Positions 45,760-56,054 of a stretch of DNA of 64,000 nucleotides are shown here, piece by piece. Position numbers and translations under genes: made by a program. The notes under the pieces are model-generated. The model did not search any database and was not told the DNA's origin. It was given only the letters and a program-made list of their open reading frames with translations. Numbering within the stretch: position 1 is the stretch's first letter; each line of letters starts with the position of its first letter. The DNA lies in contig NZ_JAMXFD010000016.1 of NCBI RefSeq assembly GCF_025370875.1, positions 1 to 64,000 on the forward strand, written 5' to 3'. Source of the DNA: Laspinema palackyanum D2c. Lineage in GTDB: Bacteria; Cyanobacteriota; Cyanobacteriia; Cyanobacteriales; Laspinemataceae.

Positions 45760-46743
45760 AATTGTTCCATACTCCTCCACCGAGTAAAGCGAGGTGTCTG
45801 TATCTTGATTACAAGGGCTTATCCCCCAAGTCTTGGACGCTGTGGGACCAACCGATGAAATGCTCGGGAACTTTTATCGAGGGTCCGACGTATATCATCT
45901 GACATTCAGGGCTGGAGCAAATGTAGTTGTACTTTACCACAAATTGTACTACATTGTTCCTCTTTTTTTCGTGAAGGTATAGTTCATAAAATCGGGGTGG
46001 TGAGGTAAGGGTTTGGGTAAAAACCCGCTTTCTTAGCTGTTGTGTGGGGGGTCAGCATGGGGTAATTTACTCGCCGTATTATAACATATTGGGGTCAAAA
46101 GTTATTAAAATTTTAGTGTTTTTTTCAATTAAACCGGGATGGAATTGATTGGGCGAGGGTTTCAACTTAAACCTCCACCTAGAAAGGCCCTAGATCCGTA
46201 AAAATACTGAAGCCAGTAGTTGATTCAGCGCTTTAGAATGAAGGTGGAGGGTTATAGGGTTGCAATTATCCTGGAGTCTCTGGGGGGTGGGTCTCAAATT
46301 ATGTACAAAATTCGTCACTTTGTTGATACACAAGTGAGGGAAGGAGGGTTCATACTAGAAGGGATACCCTCTACTTTCACAGGATCCGCTAATCCGGATC
46401 CCCAGGATGGCGAATGGGCCCTGACTCGATGAAGTTTTTCACCACGGGATTGAAAGTTCTGCCAAAACTTCAAACCGGAACAGCGTCAGATAGGGGTTAT
46501 GGGAGAATTGACACCCCTAGAAGGAGGAGATCTACACCGCAGTTAGGTTAAAAGGGCAGAGTCTAGCTATATCTTGAGTTGTAAATTCTAAATTTCGTAT
46601 TGACGATCTCAATAATTATTGGCATAAAAGAGAGGTTAGGTTTTATTACCCGTATTAAAGTAGGCTGGACAATCTTCCCCTAGGGGAAGTGGGTGTTAGG
46701 GGCGATCGCGATTATTTGATTAGATGAAGGGAGCTTCCGTATT
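45760..46743. other. Long intergenic region upstream of the DUF928 gene
   Basis: No supported gene in ~980 bp. A 70-codon frame at 46220-46432 has no recognisable features. GAAGGGAG near 46726 is the ribosome binding site region of the next gene. Confidence 0.5.
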
Positions 46744-47538
46744 ATGCTTTGGAACAAATCGTTAAAACAAGTTACCACATTTTCAGTGGCGGTATGTTTA
46801 GGACTGGTGATGAGTCCGGGCCTGAATTTGCAGGCGAAGGCTCAAACTGAACCCGATTCCCTCTCTGCAACGACTGCTGGTCCCTGGTTACTCAGTCAAT
46901 CATTCACGCCTCCCGATCGCGGTGCGCCCCAACGGACCGCAGAAGGCGGCACCAGAGGCTGTGGAACCTATCAAGCGGGCCAAAAACCTTTGACGGCATT
47001 AACTCCGGGTGATGCCATGCCCTTGACTTTGGCCGAGCATCCCACGTTGTACTGGTATGTCCCCACATCAGGCCCCCAAACCTTAGAGTTTGAATTGGTC
47101 GAGGGGGATAATGAGGAGAATGTGGTTTACCAAGCCAAAATCCAAATTCCCCAAGGGGGGATTATTAGTCACAGTTTACCTGTGAATGATGCGACCACCC
47201 TGGATCCGGGGAAAAGTTATCATTGGTACTTAAAAATGGTCTGCGATGCGAACGATCGCACCGGGGATATTGTCGTCGATGGCTGGATCGAACGAGTGGA
47301 ACCCGATGAAACCATCGCCTTAGAACTCAAAAATGCCAGAACCCCAAGTAACCGGGTTTCCATCTATGCTCGGGAAGGGATTTGGCATGATGCTCTGAGC
47401 ATTCTGGCTCAAATGCGCCGGGATAATCCCGAGGATACCGTCCTATTTGCCCGGTGGCACCAGTTTCTTAATTCTGTAGAATTGGGGGACTTCGCAACAG
47501 AACCCCTTGTAGATGCGACTCAAATCAGTCAGGAGTAA
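46744..47538 (+). CDS. DUF928 exported protein
   Basis: This 264-residue cyanobacterial protein begins with a signal peptide (basic MLWNKSLKQV, hydrophobic core TFSVAVCLGLVMS, cleavage probably after QAKAQ). The DUF928 core follows: DRGAPQRTAEGGTRGC, LTALTPGD, TLYWYVPTSGPQTLEFEL and SYHWYLKMVCD. A helical C-terminal part (YAREGIWHDALSILAQMRRDNPED) ends it. The family is unknown biochemically and often sits beside CHAT/TPS and CHASE2 genes, as here. It ends within 5 bp of the next start codon, which implies cotranscription. Confidence 0.9.
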   Translation: MLWNKSLKQVTTFSVAVCLGLVMSPGLNLQAKAQTEPDSLSATTAGPWLLSQSFTPPDRGAPQRTAEGGTRGCGTYQAGQKPLTALTPGDAMPLTLAEHPTLYWYVPTSGPQTLEFELVEGDNEENVVYQAKIQIPQGGIISHSLPVNDATTLDPGKSYHWYLKMVCDANDRTGDIVVDGWIERVEPDETIALELKNARTPSNRVSIYAREGIWHDALSILAQMRRDNPEDTVLFARWHQFLNSVELGDFATEPLVDATQISQE

Positions 47539-47542
47539 GGGC

Positions 47543-50500
47543 ATGAAGTCATCATGGGTAATTGGCCCAAGTACCCTATTGGCCGTAGTTTGTTGGTGGG
47601 GCATTTTCCTAGAAGCGGGACGAACTCAATCGATGATTCCCGCTGTGGATGGAACCGGGACCCAAGTTACCCATGATGGCGATCGCTTTGATATCCAGGG
47701 GGGCAGTCGCTCCGGCGATGGCTCCAATCTCTTCCACAGTTTCGATCGCTTTGGTTTAGAAGCCGGTCAAACTGCAAACTTTCTGGCAAATCCCGACATC
47801 CAGAATATCTTCACTCGGGTTGTCGGGGGCAACCCTTCTCTAATTCAGGGTCTGCTGCAAGTCAGCGGCAGCCACTCCAATCTATATTTAATCAACCCCG
47901 CAGGCATCCTCTTCGGTCCTACCGCTCAGTTAAACCTCACGGGGTCCTTTTTTGCTACCACGGCGAACTCGCTCGGATTTAACTCAGGAGCGAGTTTTGA
48001 TGTATTGGGGACCTCTTCCTATCACAGCCTTACCGGGTCCCCCAATCAGTTTGATTTTACTCAATCTCAGGCCGGGAGTATTGTCAATGCCGGAGATTTG
48101 ACCGTGGAGTTTGGGGAAAATATTACCCTGATGGGGGGCAGCGTCCTCAATACGGGAACCTTAACTGCTCCCGGGGGCAATATTATCATCGCCAGTGTCC
48201 CCGGACCCCATCGCGTCCGGTTGTCTCAGGAAGGAATGCTGCTGAGTCTGGAATTGGAGGCGATCGCCCCAAACACCGAGACGGGAATTTCTCCCCTACA
48301 ATTACCCCAACTGCTCACGGAAGGAAATCTCACTCAGGGACACGCCCGAGGTGCGGCAGTGAATCCCGATGGAACAATTACCCTCAGTGGTTCCAATTTA
48401 TCCTGGTCCCCCGATCCGGGAACCACCCTTGTCAGCGGTGAGATTTCTGTTGCCGATGGGGTGCAAACTGGGGGGACCGTCACGATTTTAGGGGAAAAAA
48501 TTGGGGCGATCGCCTCAACCCTTGATGCTTCTGGGGGCAATGGCGGAGGCGAAGTCTATCTGGGTGGCGATTTCCAAGGCGGGAGTCGATTGCCCACTGC
48601 CGATCGCACCTTAATCAGTCCCGATTCCACCATCCGAGTGGATGCCCTGAATACCGGGAATGGGGGACGCGCCATTGTCTGGAGCGATCGCGTCACCGGA
48701 TTCTATGGCAATATTAGCGCAAGGGGAGGGTCTACCCCCTTGGCTCCCTCCCAAAATGGCGGATTTGTAGAAGTTTCAGGCAAAGAACACCTGATTTTTG
48801 AAGGCATCGTTGATGTCAGTGCCACCCACGGAAATTCCGGAACCCTGCTCCTCGACCCCTTGAATATTATCATTTCTAATGATGAGGATAATCCACCCAA
48901 TATCGCGGAGTTTCTGCCGAATATTTTATCCGATGAATTTGCCGGGGAACCCATTACAATTTCGGCCCAAACGCTTCAAAATCAAATCGGCAATATCATC
49001 CTAGAAGCGACTAATAATATTGAGATTGCCAATGGTGTTTCCCTCGAATTTGTCCCCGGGGAAGCCATTGTATTTCGGGCGGATGCGGACAACGAAGGAA
49101 CTGGCGCTTTTTTGATGAATGCATCCAGCCAAATCCTCGCTCAAGGGCGAGATATTAATATTTTTGGAGCGAATATCACGGTTACCACCATCGATACCTC
49201 CGCAGAAGGGAATGGGGGAAATATCTCCCTCACCAGTAGCAATGGCAATATTGAAGCGCGTCAGCTAATTTCCCAGTCTACAGGTGCGGGGACGGGGGGA
49301 GATATTACCCTGAGTGCCGGAGGACCCGGGGCGATCACTATCCAAACGGGCAACGCGAGTTTAGATGCGTCTTCGGCATCTGGAGATGGGGGAACCATCA
49401 CCCTAACGACTCAAACCGGGGATATTACCACAGGAGAGATGATCTCCAAATCTGATGGGGAAGGAACGGCTGGGGATATTATCGTGAGTGCGGGAGGGAC
49501 CGGGGCGATCGATATCGGTACAGGAAACGGAATTTTAGATGCGTCTTCGGCATCTGGGGATGGGGGAAGCATCACCCTAACCACTGAAACCGGGAATATT
49601 ACAACCCGCACGATCCTTGCCAACTCCGATGGGGAGGGAACTGGAGGAGAGATTACTTTAAATGCCCGAGGGGATGGAAACATCATTATTCAAACTGGAA
49701 ATGCCAGCATTGATGCGTCTTCGGCATCGGGAGATGGGGGGATAATCGAACTGAATACCGAGGGCGGAAATATCACCACCCAGGACTTGTCCACGAATTC
49801 TAATGCGACCCCTGGAACCATAAACTTGGATGCCAGCACGGGAACCCTGCGCTTGCAAGGCAACATCAACACAAATAATCTGAATGTGAGAGCCGATGCG
49901 ATTGAGGTAACGGGCAACAGTTCCGCAACCGGGCGCGGGCGATTGGTCATAGAACCGGGTTCGGCAGGTAGAAATGTGGCGATCGCACCGACGGACAATA
50001 ATCTAGCCAATGGCACATTGATTTTACGGGATAATCTGCTGAATGCTCTCACAAATGGCTTTAGCTCGATTATCATTGGTAGACCCGATAGTACGGGAGA
50101 CGTAACTTTATATAATGGATTTAACTTTAATGCGCCGGTAACGATCGCCGGTGGCGAGACGCTCACAGGTCCGAACCAAGATACCACCTGGACTCTCACC
50201 GGCCCTGGCCGAGGCACTCTTAGCGGCTATCCCAACGGCATGAGGTTTGAAAATATTGAAAACTTGACCGGAGGCAGTGCCAGTGATACGTTCGCCTTTC
50301 TCGATGGGGCACGGTTTGGCCGTATTGATGGAGCAGCCGGGAGCGATGGCCTAGATTATTCCAATTATACCGGAGAAGTTACCGTAGATCTCCCCCAGAA
50401 TATCGCCACGGGGACAAGCGGTGCATTCAACATTGAAAATGTGACCCTGCCAGATCCGGAAGAACCTGAACCCGCTCCATCCCCGGAAGAGGGGGAAAAC

Positions 50501-52351
50501 TTGTTTGCTCCAGTTATCAAACCCGCCCCGAAAATTGACCCCCTGCCACTACCGCCTTCGGCACAGAGTACATCAGAACCGGAGACTGGTGAGGCAAGTA
50601 ATCCAACCGCTCCGGAACCCGACATCAGTGAGTCCAGTCCCGTAGCAGAACCAGCCCCCATTCCGGTAGCAGAACCAGCCCCCAGTCCCGTAGCAGAGCC
50701 AGCCCCCATTCCCGTAGCAGAGCCAGCCCCCATTCCCGTAGCAGAACCGGCCCCCATTCCCGTAGCAGAACCAGCCCCCAGTCCCGTAGCAGAACCGGCC
50801 CCCATTCCCGTAGCAGAACCGGCCCCCATTCCCGTAGCAGAACCGGCCCCAGTGGTGGAACCCGAGCAGATTCCTATGGTGGGAGAACCGGGGATTCAGG
50901 GTGGGTCGAGCTTACCTGTACCGCCGATCGCCACTCCAGTTCCGGCAGAGCCCGCGCTCATGAATGTTCCCTCCTTGACCGAAACGGGCTATCCTTGGAC
51001 CCCCTCCCTGGGCGATCGGTTTATGGGGTCCCCGGGACTCGAACAAAGGAATGAACAGGCTGTTTCCGATGTTTTAAGTGAACCGCCCATTCTCCAGTTG
51101 GACAATCGCCGTGACCTCGATAGCCTGCTAGATTCGGGTCAAATAGAACAGGCGATTGAAATGGGCGATCGCGCTTTTAGTGAGGACTTTAAGGAATATT
51201 TAGGGCAGACTATTAATCTGCCTTATTTATCCTTTGAGACCATCCAGAACAAACTTCGGGATATGGAAACCCTGACGGGTAAAAATGCCGGTCTGATTTA
51301 TGTCTTTTCTCGAAATGAGCAATTAGATTTAGTCTTAATCCCTCCCGTTGGCAAACCGATTTACAAAAGTGTTCCTGAAGCCAACCAAGCCGTTCTGTTG
51401 CAGGAAGTGCAGCGCTTGCAGGGAGAGATTGGTAATGTATCCAGACGGCGCACCACCAGTTATTTAGCCCCGGCCCAGCAACTCTATCAATGGATCATTG
51501 CCCCCTTAGAACCGGACCTCAAACGGTTGGGAATTGAGACGACCATTTTTAGTATGGATGCGGGATTGCGGATGCTGCCCATTGCCGCATTACATGATGG
51601 GGAGCAGTTTTTAGTCGAAAAATACAGCATCACCTTAATTCCCAGTCTGTATTTAACCGATGCTCGTTATAGCAACTGGAAAAGTACCGAAGTCTTAGCA
51701 ATGGGATTGTCAGAATTTTCTGACCAATATCCGTTACCCGCAGTACCGGTGGAAATTGACACCATTGTGAATCAATTATGGCCCGGTGCAGCCTTCTTAA
51801 ACGAAGCCGTCACCTTGGATAAATTGCAAGAACTGCGCGGACAAGAACCGTTCGGGATCATTCACCTAGCGACCCACGGCCAATTTAACTCAGGGGCACG
51901 AGATAACTCCTATTTGCAGCTATGGGGGGAAAAATTACACCTAGATCGGATGCAGCAGTTAAAATGGAACGATCCGCCCGTAGAATTGTTAGTGCTGTCC
52001 GCCTGTCGCACGGCGATCGGAGATTTAGAGGCCGAATTTGGCTTTGCTGGATTAGCCGTGCAAGCCGGGGTTAAATCAGCCGTAGCGAGTCTTTGGTACG
52101 CCAATGATGCGGGGACCTTGGGACTGATGAGCGAGTTTTACCAAAACTTGCGATCGGCCCCGATTAAGGCAGAGGCGTTGAGGAGAGCACAAATCGCCAT
52201 GATTGGCGGGACCGTGCATCTGGAAAATGGGGCCTTGGTAGGGTCGTTCGGAAACGTAGAACTCCCACCGGAGCTTTCGCGCCTCGGGAATCGCGAGTTA
52301 AGACACCCCTATTATTGGGCTGGCTTTACCATGATTGGCAGTCCCTGGTAG
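47543..52351 (+). CDS. Two-partner-secretion domain protein fused to a CHAT caspase-like protease
   Basis: The start ATG 47543 is preceded by AGGAG. The 1602-residue protein has an N-terminal hydrophobic signal. A haemagglutination/TPS domain follows at ~35-300 (IPAVDGTGTQVTHDG, ...SNLYLINPAGILFGPTAQL), then beta-helix repeats to ~950 with DASSASGDGG units. After a Pro/Ala-rich linker of nine PVAEPAPx repeats comes a CHAT domain at ~1230-1600. The caspase-type dyad is His1445 (HLATHGQF) and Cys1488 (LSACRTA). This combines a secretion signal with an intact protease dyad. The TpsB pore is not in the window. It is followed by a CHASE2 kinase, suggesting a signalling partnership. Its substrates are unknown. 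Confidence 0.88.
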   Translation: MKSSWVIGPSTLLAVVCWWGIFLEAGRTQSMIPAVDGTGTQVTHDGDRFDIQGGSRSGDGSNLFHSFDRFGLEAGQTANFLANPDIQNIFTRVVGGNPSLIQGLLQVSGSHSNLYLINPAGILFGPTAQLNLTGSFFATTANSLGFNSGASFDVLGTSSYHSLTGSPNQFDFTQSQAGSIVNAGDLTVEFGENITLMGGSVLNTGTLTAPGGNIIIASVPGPHRVRLSQEGMLLSLELEAIAPNTETGISPLQLPQLLTEGNLTQGHARGAAVNPDGTITLSGSNLSWSPDPGTTLVSGEISVADGVQTGGTVTILGEKIGAIASTLDASGGNGGGEVYLGGDFQGGSRLPTADRTLISPDSTIRVDALNTGNGGRAIVWSDRVTGFYGNISARGGSTPLAPSQNGGFVEVSGKEHLIFEGIVDVSATHGNSGTLLLDPLNIIISNDEDNPPNIAEFLPNILSDEFAGEPITISAQTLQNQIGNIILEATNNIEIANGVSLEFVPGEAIVFRADADNEGTGAFLMNASSQILAQGRDINIFGANITVTTIDTSAEGNGGNISLTSSNGNIEARQLISQSTGAGTGGDITLSAGGPGAITIQTGNASLDASSASGDGGTITLTTQTGDITTGEMISKSDGEGTAGDIIVSAGGTGAIDIGTGNGILDASSASGDGGSITLTTETGNITTRTILANSDGEGTGGEITLNARGDGNIIIQTGNASIDASSASGDGGIIELNTEGGNITTQDLSTNSNATPGTINLDASTGTLRLQGNINTNNLNVRADAIEVTGNSSATGRGRLVIEPGSAGRNVAIAPTDNNLANGTLILRDNLLNALTNGFSSIIIGRPDSTGDVTLYNGFNFNAPVTIAGGETLTGPNQDTTWTLTGPGRGTLSGYPNGMRFENIENLTGGSASDTFAFLDGARFGRIDGAAGSDGLDYSNYTGEVTVDLPQNIATGTSGAFNIENVTLPDPEEPEPAPSPEEGENLFAPVIKPAPKIDPLPLPPSAQSTSEPETGEASNPTAPEPDISESSPVAEPAPIPVAEPAPSPVAEPAPIPVAEPAPIPVAEPAPIPVAEPAPSPVAEPAPIPVAEPAPIPVAEPAPVVEPEQIPMVGEPGIQGGSSLPVPPIATPVPAEPALMNVPSLTETGYPWTPSLGDRFMGSPGLEQRNEQAVSDVLSEPPILQLDNRRDLDSLLDSGQIEQAIEMGDRAFSEDFKEYLGQTINLPYLSFETIQNKLRDMETLTGKNAGLIYVFSRNEQLDLVLIPPVGKPIYKSVPEANQAVLLQEVQRLQGEIGNVSRRRTTSYLAPAQQLYQWIIAPLEPDLKRLGIETTIFSMDAGLRMLPIAALHDGEQFLVEKYSITLIPSLYLTDARYSNWKSTEVLAMGLSEFSDQYPLPAVPVEIDTIVNQLWPGAAFLNEAVTLDKLQELRGQEPFGIIHLATHGQFNSGARDNSYLQLWGEKLHLDRMQQLKWNDPPVELLVLSACRTAIGDLEAEFGFAGLAVQAGVKSAVASLWYANDAGTLGLMSEFYQNLRSAPIKAEALRRAQIAMIGGTVHLENGALVGSFGNVELPPELSRLGNRELRHPYYWAGFTMIGSPW
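50639..50854. repeat. Nine 24-bp tandem repeats coding PVAEPAP(I/S)
   Basis: Period 24 bp, encoding an eight-residue PVAEPAPx linker unit repeated nine times. Third-position differences are few, suggesting recent expansion; the copy number is likely to vary between strains. Confidence 0.92.
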
Positions 52352-52392
52352 TAATTAAGAATTAGGAATTGAGGATTAAACTTCTCGGCGGT

Positions 52393-52427
52393 CTTAATTC
52401 TTAATTCTTAATTCTTAATTCTTAATT
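52393..52427. repeat. Five CTTAATT heptamers next to the CHASE2 kinase start
   Basis: Five perfect 7-bp units end 2 bp before the ATG at 52430. An upstream complementary tract (aattaag...) at 52353-52378 could pair with it. The tract occupies the ribosome binding site region. Confidence 0.92.
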
Positions 52428-52429
52428 CT

Positions 52430-54616
52430 ATGTGGGCCAAGGTTAAGCTAAAAATTTGGGAATGGCGCAGAGTGTCAATCCTCGCACCGACGGTAGCGGG
52501 ATTGACGATTTTGCTGAGAATGAGCGGGTTATTACAGGCACTGGAATTATCAACCCTGGATTTATTATTTCAACTTCGGCCTGTGCAGCCCCCAGACCCC
52601 CGGATTTTGATTATTGGAATTAATGAAAATGATTTGACTACGTTGGGAACCTGGCCGATCCCGGATCAGATCCTGGCGGAATTACTAGAGAAAATTAAGG
52701 CCCAGGAACCGAAAGCGATCGGCTTAGATATCTATCGGGATTTGCCGGTAGGACCGGGCAATGAAGAATTAAAAAGGGTGTTTGAGACGACACCGAATTT
52801 AATTGGAATTCGCAAAGTGGTGGGGAATCAACAGCAAGCAGAGATTGCACCCTCCCCCATTCTTAATGGCCTTGATCAGGTGGGGGCGAATGATTTTCCC
52901 TGGGATATGGATAATAAAATTCGTCGTGGGTTTTTATATTTGAACGATGAAGAGGGAACACTCGTCTTTAGCTTGGCATTTAAGTTGGCGATGATTTATC
53001 TGGAGGGCGAAGGGATTGCCCCCCAGATGAAAGACGAGGTTCGCATCGAATTAGGAAAAGCAGTATTTTCCCCCTTTAGTGCTTATGATGGGGGTTATGT
53101 CCGCGCATCCGATGAAGGATATCAAATTTTGTTAAATTATCGCGGACCCCAGGGGAGTTTTGAAAGTATCTCTTTGATGGATGTGTTAGAAAATCGAATT
53201 CCCCCGGATTTAATGCGCGATCGCATCGTGTTAATTGGTTCGACAGCCATCAGTCTGAAAGATTTTTCCTTAACGCCTTATAGTAATACCTTATCGGGCA
53301 TTCCGGAAGCGATGGCCGGGATAGAAATTCATGCCAATCTGACCAGTCATCTGATTGCAGCGGCCCTAGAGGGTGAATCGACGATTCATACCGCATCCGA
53401 GGGAGTAGAATGGCTGTGGATTTTTCTGTGGGGGGTCGTTGGGGCTGGATTTACCTGTCAGTGGCGAGATATTAAAGGGTTGCCCTATATCTCTTTTCCC
53501 CGGACTGGGGTGATGATTTCCCTGGCCAGCTTAGTGTTAATCGTAACGGTTTATAGTGCGTTTAGGCTCTGTTGGTGGATTCCCCTGGTTCCGCCGTTGT
53601 TAGCGTTAATCGGGTCAGCGATCGCCACAATTGGTTATACGCTTTTGGAAAACCTCCAGTTGTCCTATAAACAAATTGAAGAGTATTCCCGCACCTTAGA
53701 GGTGAAAGTCGAACAGCGAACCGTGGAGTTACGAGATAAAAATCAACAGCTTAAACTCACCCTCAAACAGTTAAAAGCGGCTCAAAAACAAATGATTGCC
53801 CAGGAAAAATTGGCTTCTTTGGGATCCCTGGCCGCAGGCATTGCTCATGAAATTAGAAATCCCCTCAATTTCGTCAATAACTTTGCTTCGATTTCCGTGG
53901 ATTTAACCGAAGAACTGATAGAAGAACTGGATAATCCTCGGGAGAATTTAGAAGACTTAGATGTAGAATACCTGAATGAGACCTTGACCGACTTAAAAGA
54001 TAGCGTGGTGGATATCAAACAGCATGGAGAAAGAATAGAAAAAATTGTTGAGGGAATGCTGCTGCTATCTCAGGCCGAACGAGGTCAGCGATCGCGGGTC
54101 AATCTTCATGCGATCTTAAGTGAGGCCATCGAGTTGGCCTACCACAGTTACCAGAATAAAGACACCAATTTTTCGATTGCGATCGAAACCGATTATGATG
54201 AAGCAATCAGTGAGATCTATATTGTACCCCAGGATATGAGCCGTGCCTTTCTGAATCTCGTCAATAATGCCTGTTACGCCCTGTATGAGAAATACCAAGC
54301 TGATCCCGATGGATATCGTCCTACCCTCACAGTAAAAACCCGTACAAGCAGCGATCGCCCCACCGAATCGGCCAGGGATCCCTGGGTAGAAATCCGGATC
54401 CGAGATAATGGTCCTGGGATTCCCGAGGACATCCTGGATCAAATCTTTAATCCCTTTTTTACCACCAAACCTACGGGAGAAGGCACGGGTTTGGGTTTAT
54501 CTCTAACCTATGAAACCATCGTGGGACAGCATGGCGGACAGCTAGAGGTCAATAGCCACCTCGGAGAACATACTGAATTTATGATCATCTTACCCCAAAC
54601 CAACCCCTCTAACTAA
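52430..54616 (+). CDS. CHASE2-domain sensor histidine kinase
   Basis: This 728-residue membrane kinase has an N-terminal transmembrane helix (~18-40). A CHASE2 sensor lies between residues ~50 and ~325 (DPRILIIGINENDLTTLGTWP... and MRDRIVLIGSTAISLKD). Three transmembrane helices follow at ~335-410, then a coiled coil, a HisKA domain with the phosphoacceptor H473 (IAHEIRNPLNFVNNF), and a HATPase_c domain with N-box NLVNNACYAL, DNGPGIP, and GTGLGLSL. CHASE2 faces outside the cytoplasm and senses an unknown signal. It overlaps a probable operon with the CHAT protein and the receiver-kinase. Confidence 0.93.
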   Translation: MWAKVKLKIWEWRRVSILAPTVAGLTILLRMSGLLQALELSTLDLLFQLRPVQPPDPRILIIGINENDLTTLGTWPIPDQILAELLEKIKAQEPKAIGLDIYRDLPVGPGNEELKRVFETTPNLIGIRKVVGNQQQAEIAPSPILNGLDQVGANDFPWDMDNKIRRGFLYLNDEEGTLVFSLAFKLAMIYLEGEGIAPQMKDEVRIELGKAVFSPFSAYDGGYVRASDEGYQILLNYRGPQGSFESISLMDVLENRIPPDLMRDRIVLIGSTAISLKDFSLTPYSNTLSGIPEAMAGIEIHANLTSHLIAAALEGESTIHTASEGVEWLWIFLWGVVGAGFTCQWRDIKGLPYISFPRTGVMISLASLVLIVTVYSAFRLCWWIPLVPPLLALIGSAIATIGYTLLENLQLSYKQIEEYSRTLEVKVEQRTVELRDKNQQLKLTLKQLKAAQKQMIAQEKLASLGSLAAGIAHEIRNPLNFVNNFASISVDLTEELIEELDNPRENLEDLDVEYLNETLTDLKDSVVDIKQHGERIEKIVEGMLLLSQAERGQRSRVNLHAILSEAIELAYHSYQNKDTNFSIAIETDYDEAISEIYIVPQDMSRAFLNLVNNACYALYEKYQADPDGYRPTLTVKTRTSSDRPTESARDPWVEIRIRDNGPGIPEDILDQIFNPFFTTKPTGEGTGLGLSLTYETIVGQHGGQLEVNSHLGEHTEFMIILPQTNPSN

Positions 54617-54658
54617 CCCCTTCAATTCCCCCTATAACCCCTATAATCGGAGTAAGCT

Positions 54659-55909
54659 ATGCCACCCAAAATTTTATTTGTAGATGATGAACCTTCATTT
54701 GAGAAATTAATTAGAAGGCAATTTCGCAAGCAAATTCGGTCCGAACAATATGAATTTATATTTGCCGGTAATGGAGTGGAAGCCCTGGAAGCCTTACAAT
54801 CTGATGCCGAAATTCGGGTGACCATCACCGATATTAATATGCCCCAAATGAATGGCCTAACCTTACTGGAAAAAATCCGCGAACTCGATTCCAGCATTGA
54901 AACTGTGGTCGTGTCCGCCTACAGCGATATGAAAAATATTAGAACCGCCATGAATCGGGGGGCTTTTGACTTTCTGACTAAACCCATCGATTTTGAAGAC
55001 TTAGAAATTACCATCAACCGAGCCTTAAGTGAAGTCCAAAAACTCAGGGAAGACCGTAAAAAATTATTGGATGCTCAAACTCAAATGATCCAAAATGAAA
55101 AAATGACCGCCTTGGGTCAATTAGTGGCGGGGGTAGCCCATGAAATTAATAACCCCGTGGGTTTTATTGCGAGCAATATTGAAATTGCCGAAGATTACAT
55201 GAACGGACTCATCGAACTGATCCAGTCTTATCAGGGCAAGTTTCCCGAACCCGGAGAAGATATTGCTGAGAAAATTCACGAAATCGACTTAGAATATATT
55301 GTGAATGATGTTCCCGAAGTGATTGCCTCCATGAAAGAGGGCAGTGAGCGCATCTGTTATTTGAGTAATTCATTACGCACCTTTTCCCGGTCCGATACGA
55401 CCACGAAAATTCCCTTTAATATTCATGATGGCATCGATAGCACTCTGTTAATTTTAAAACATCGATTAAAATCCAGTGAAGTCAGACCCTCTATTGAAGT
55501 AAAAAAAGACTATGCAGAATTGTCGCCCGTGATTTGCTATCCGGGACAACTGAATCAGGTGTTTATGAATTTAATTGCCAATGCCATTGATGCCCTAGAT
55601 GAGGCCAGCGTCGGACGGGATTGGGCCGAAATGATGAAGAACCAGCCCAATATTATCAGCATTCGCACTTACCCGATTGAGGGCGATCAGGTGGCGATTT
55701 CGATTGCTGATAACGGTCCGGGGATGAGTGAGGAAGTAATGGCCCGAGTTTTTGAATACTTATATACCACCAAACCCGTCGGTACCGGCACCGGCCTAGG
55801 ATTATATATCAGTCATCAAATTATCGCCGACAATCATGGGGGACAATTACGTTGTGTGAGTGCCCCAGGACAGGGAGCAGAATTTATTATTGAAATCCCG
55901 ATGAAATAG
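54659..55909 (+). CDS. Response regulator-histidine kinase hybrid
   Basis: This 416-residue cytoplasmic protein has a receiver domain at 1-120 (ILFVDDEP, phosphoacceptor D58 in TITDINMPQ, K108 in FLTKPID). A linker is followed by HisKA with H161 (GVAHEINNPVGF) and HATPase_c with NLIANAID, IADNGPGMS and GTGTGLGLYI. It is 42 bp after the CHASE2 kinase, so it is the probable phosphorelay partner. There is no DNA-binding output domain, so the final target lies elsewhere. Confidence 0.93.
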   Translation: MPPKILFVDDEPSFEKLIRRQFRKQIRSEQYEFIFAGNGVEALEALQSDAEIRVTITDINMPQMNGLTLLEKIRELDSSIETVVVSAYSDMKNIRTAMNRGAFDFLTKPIDFEDLEITINRALSEVQKLREDRKKLLDAQTQMIQNEKMTALGQLVAGVAHEINNPVGFIASNIEIAEDYMNGLIELIQSYQGKFPEPGEDIAEKIHEIDLEYIVNDVPEVIASMKEGSERICYLSNSLRTFSRSDTTTKIPFNIHDGIDSTLLILKHRLKSSEVRPSIEVKKDYAELSPVICYPGQLNQVFMNLIANAIDALDEASVGRDWAEMMKNQPNIISIRTYPIEGDQVAISIADNGPGMSEEVMARVFEYLYTTKPVGTGTGLGLYISHQIIADNHGGQLRCVSAPGQGAEFIIEIPMK

Positions 55910-55986
55910 GGTGCCTCGCGCTCCCTCCCTTCCATCCTGACTATAGGGACAAGGCACTCCCTTGTCCTCCCACCCCAGTATTGCTT

Positions 55987-56054
55987 AGAAACCGGGTTTC
56001 TTCACCAAATCTATAGCAATTAGCAGCATTTCTGGGGCAGAAACCCGGTTTTTT
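55987..56054. repeat. AGAAACCGGGTTTCT inverted repeat
   Basis: AGAAACCGGGTTTCTT (from 55987) and AGAAACCCGGTTTTT (to 56053) face each other about 40 bp apart. Same family as the 82-bp array. Confidence 0.85.

Noticed and set aside
46220-46432. 70-codon plus-strand frame in the gap before the DUF928 gene
   Set aside because: No recognisable features or upstream ribosome site; not supported.
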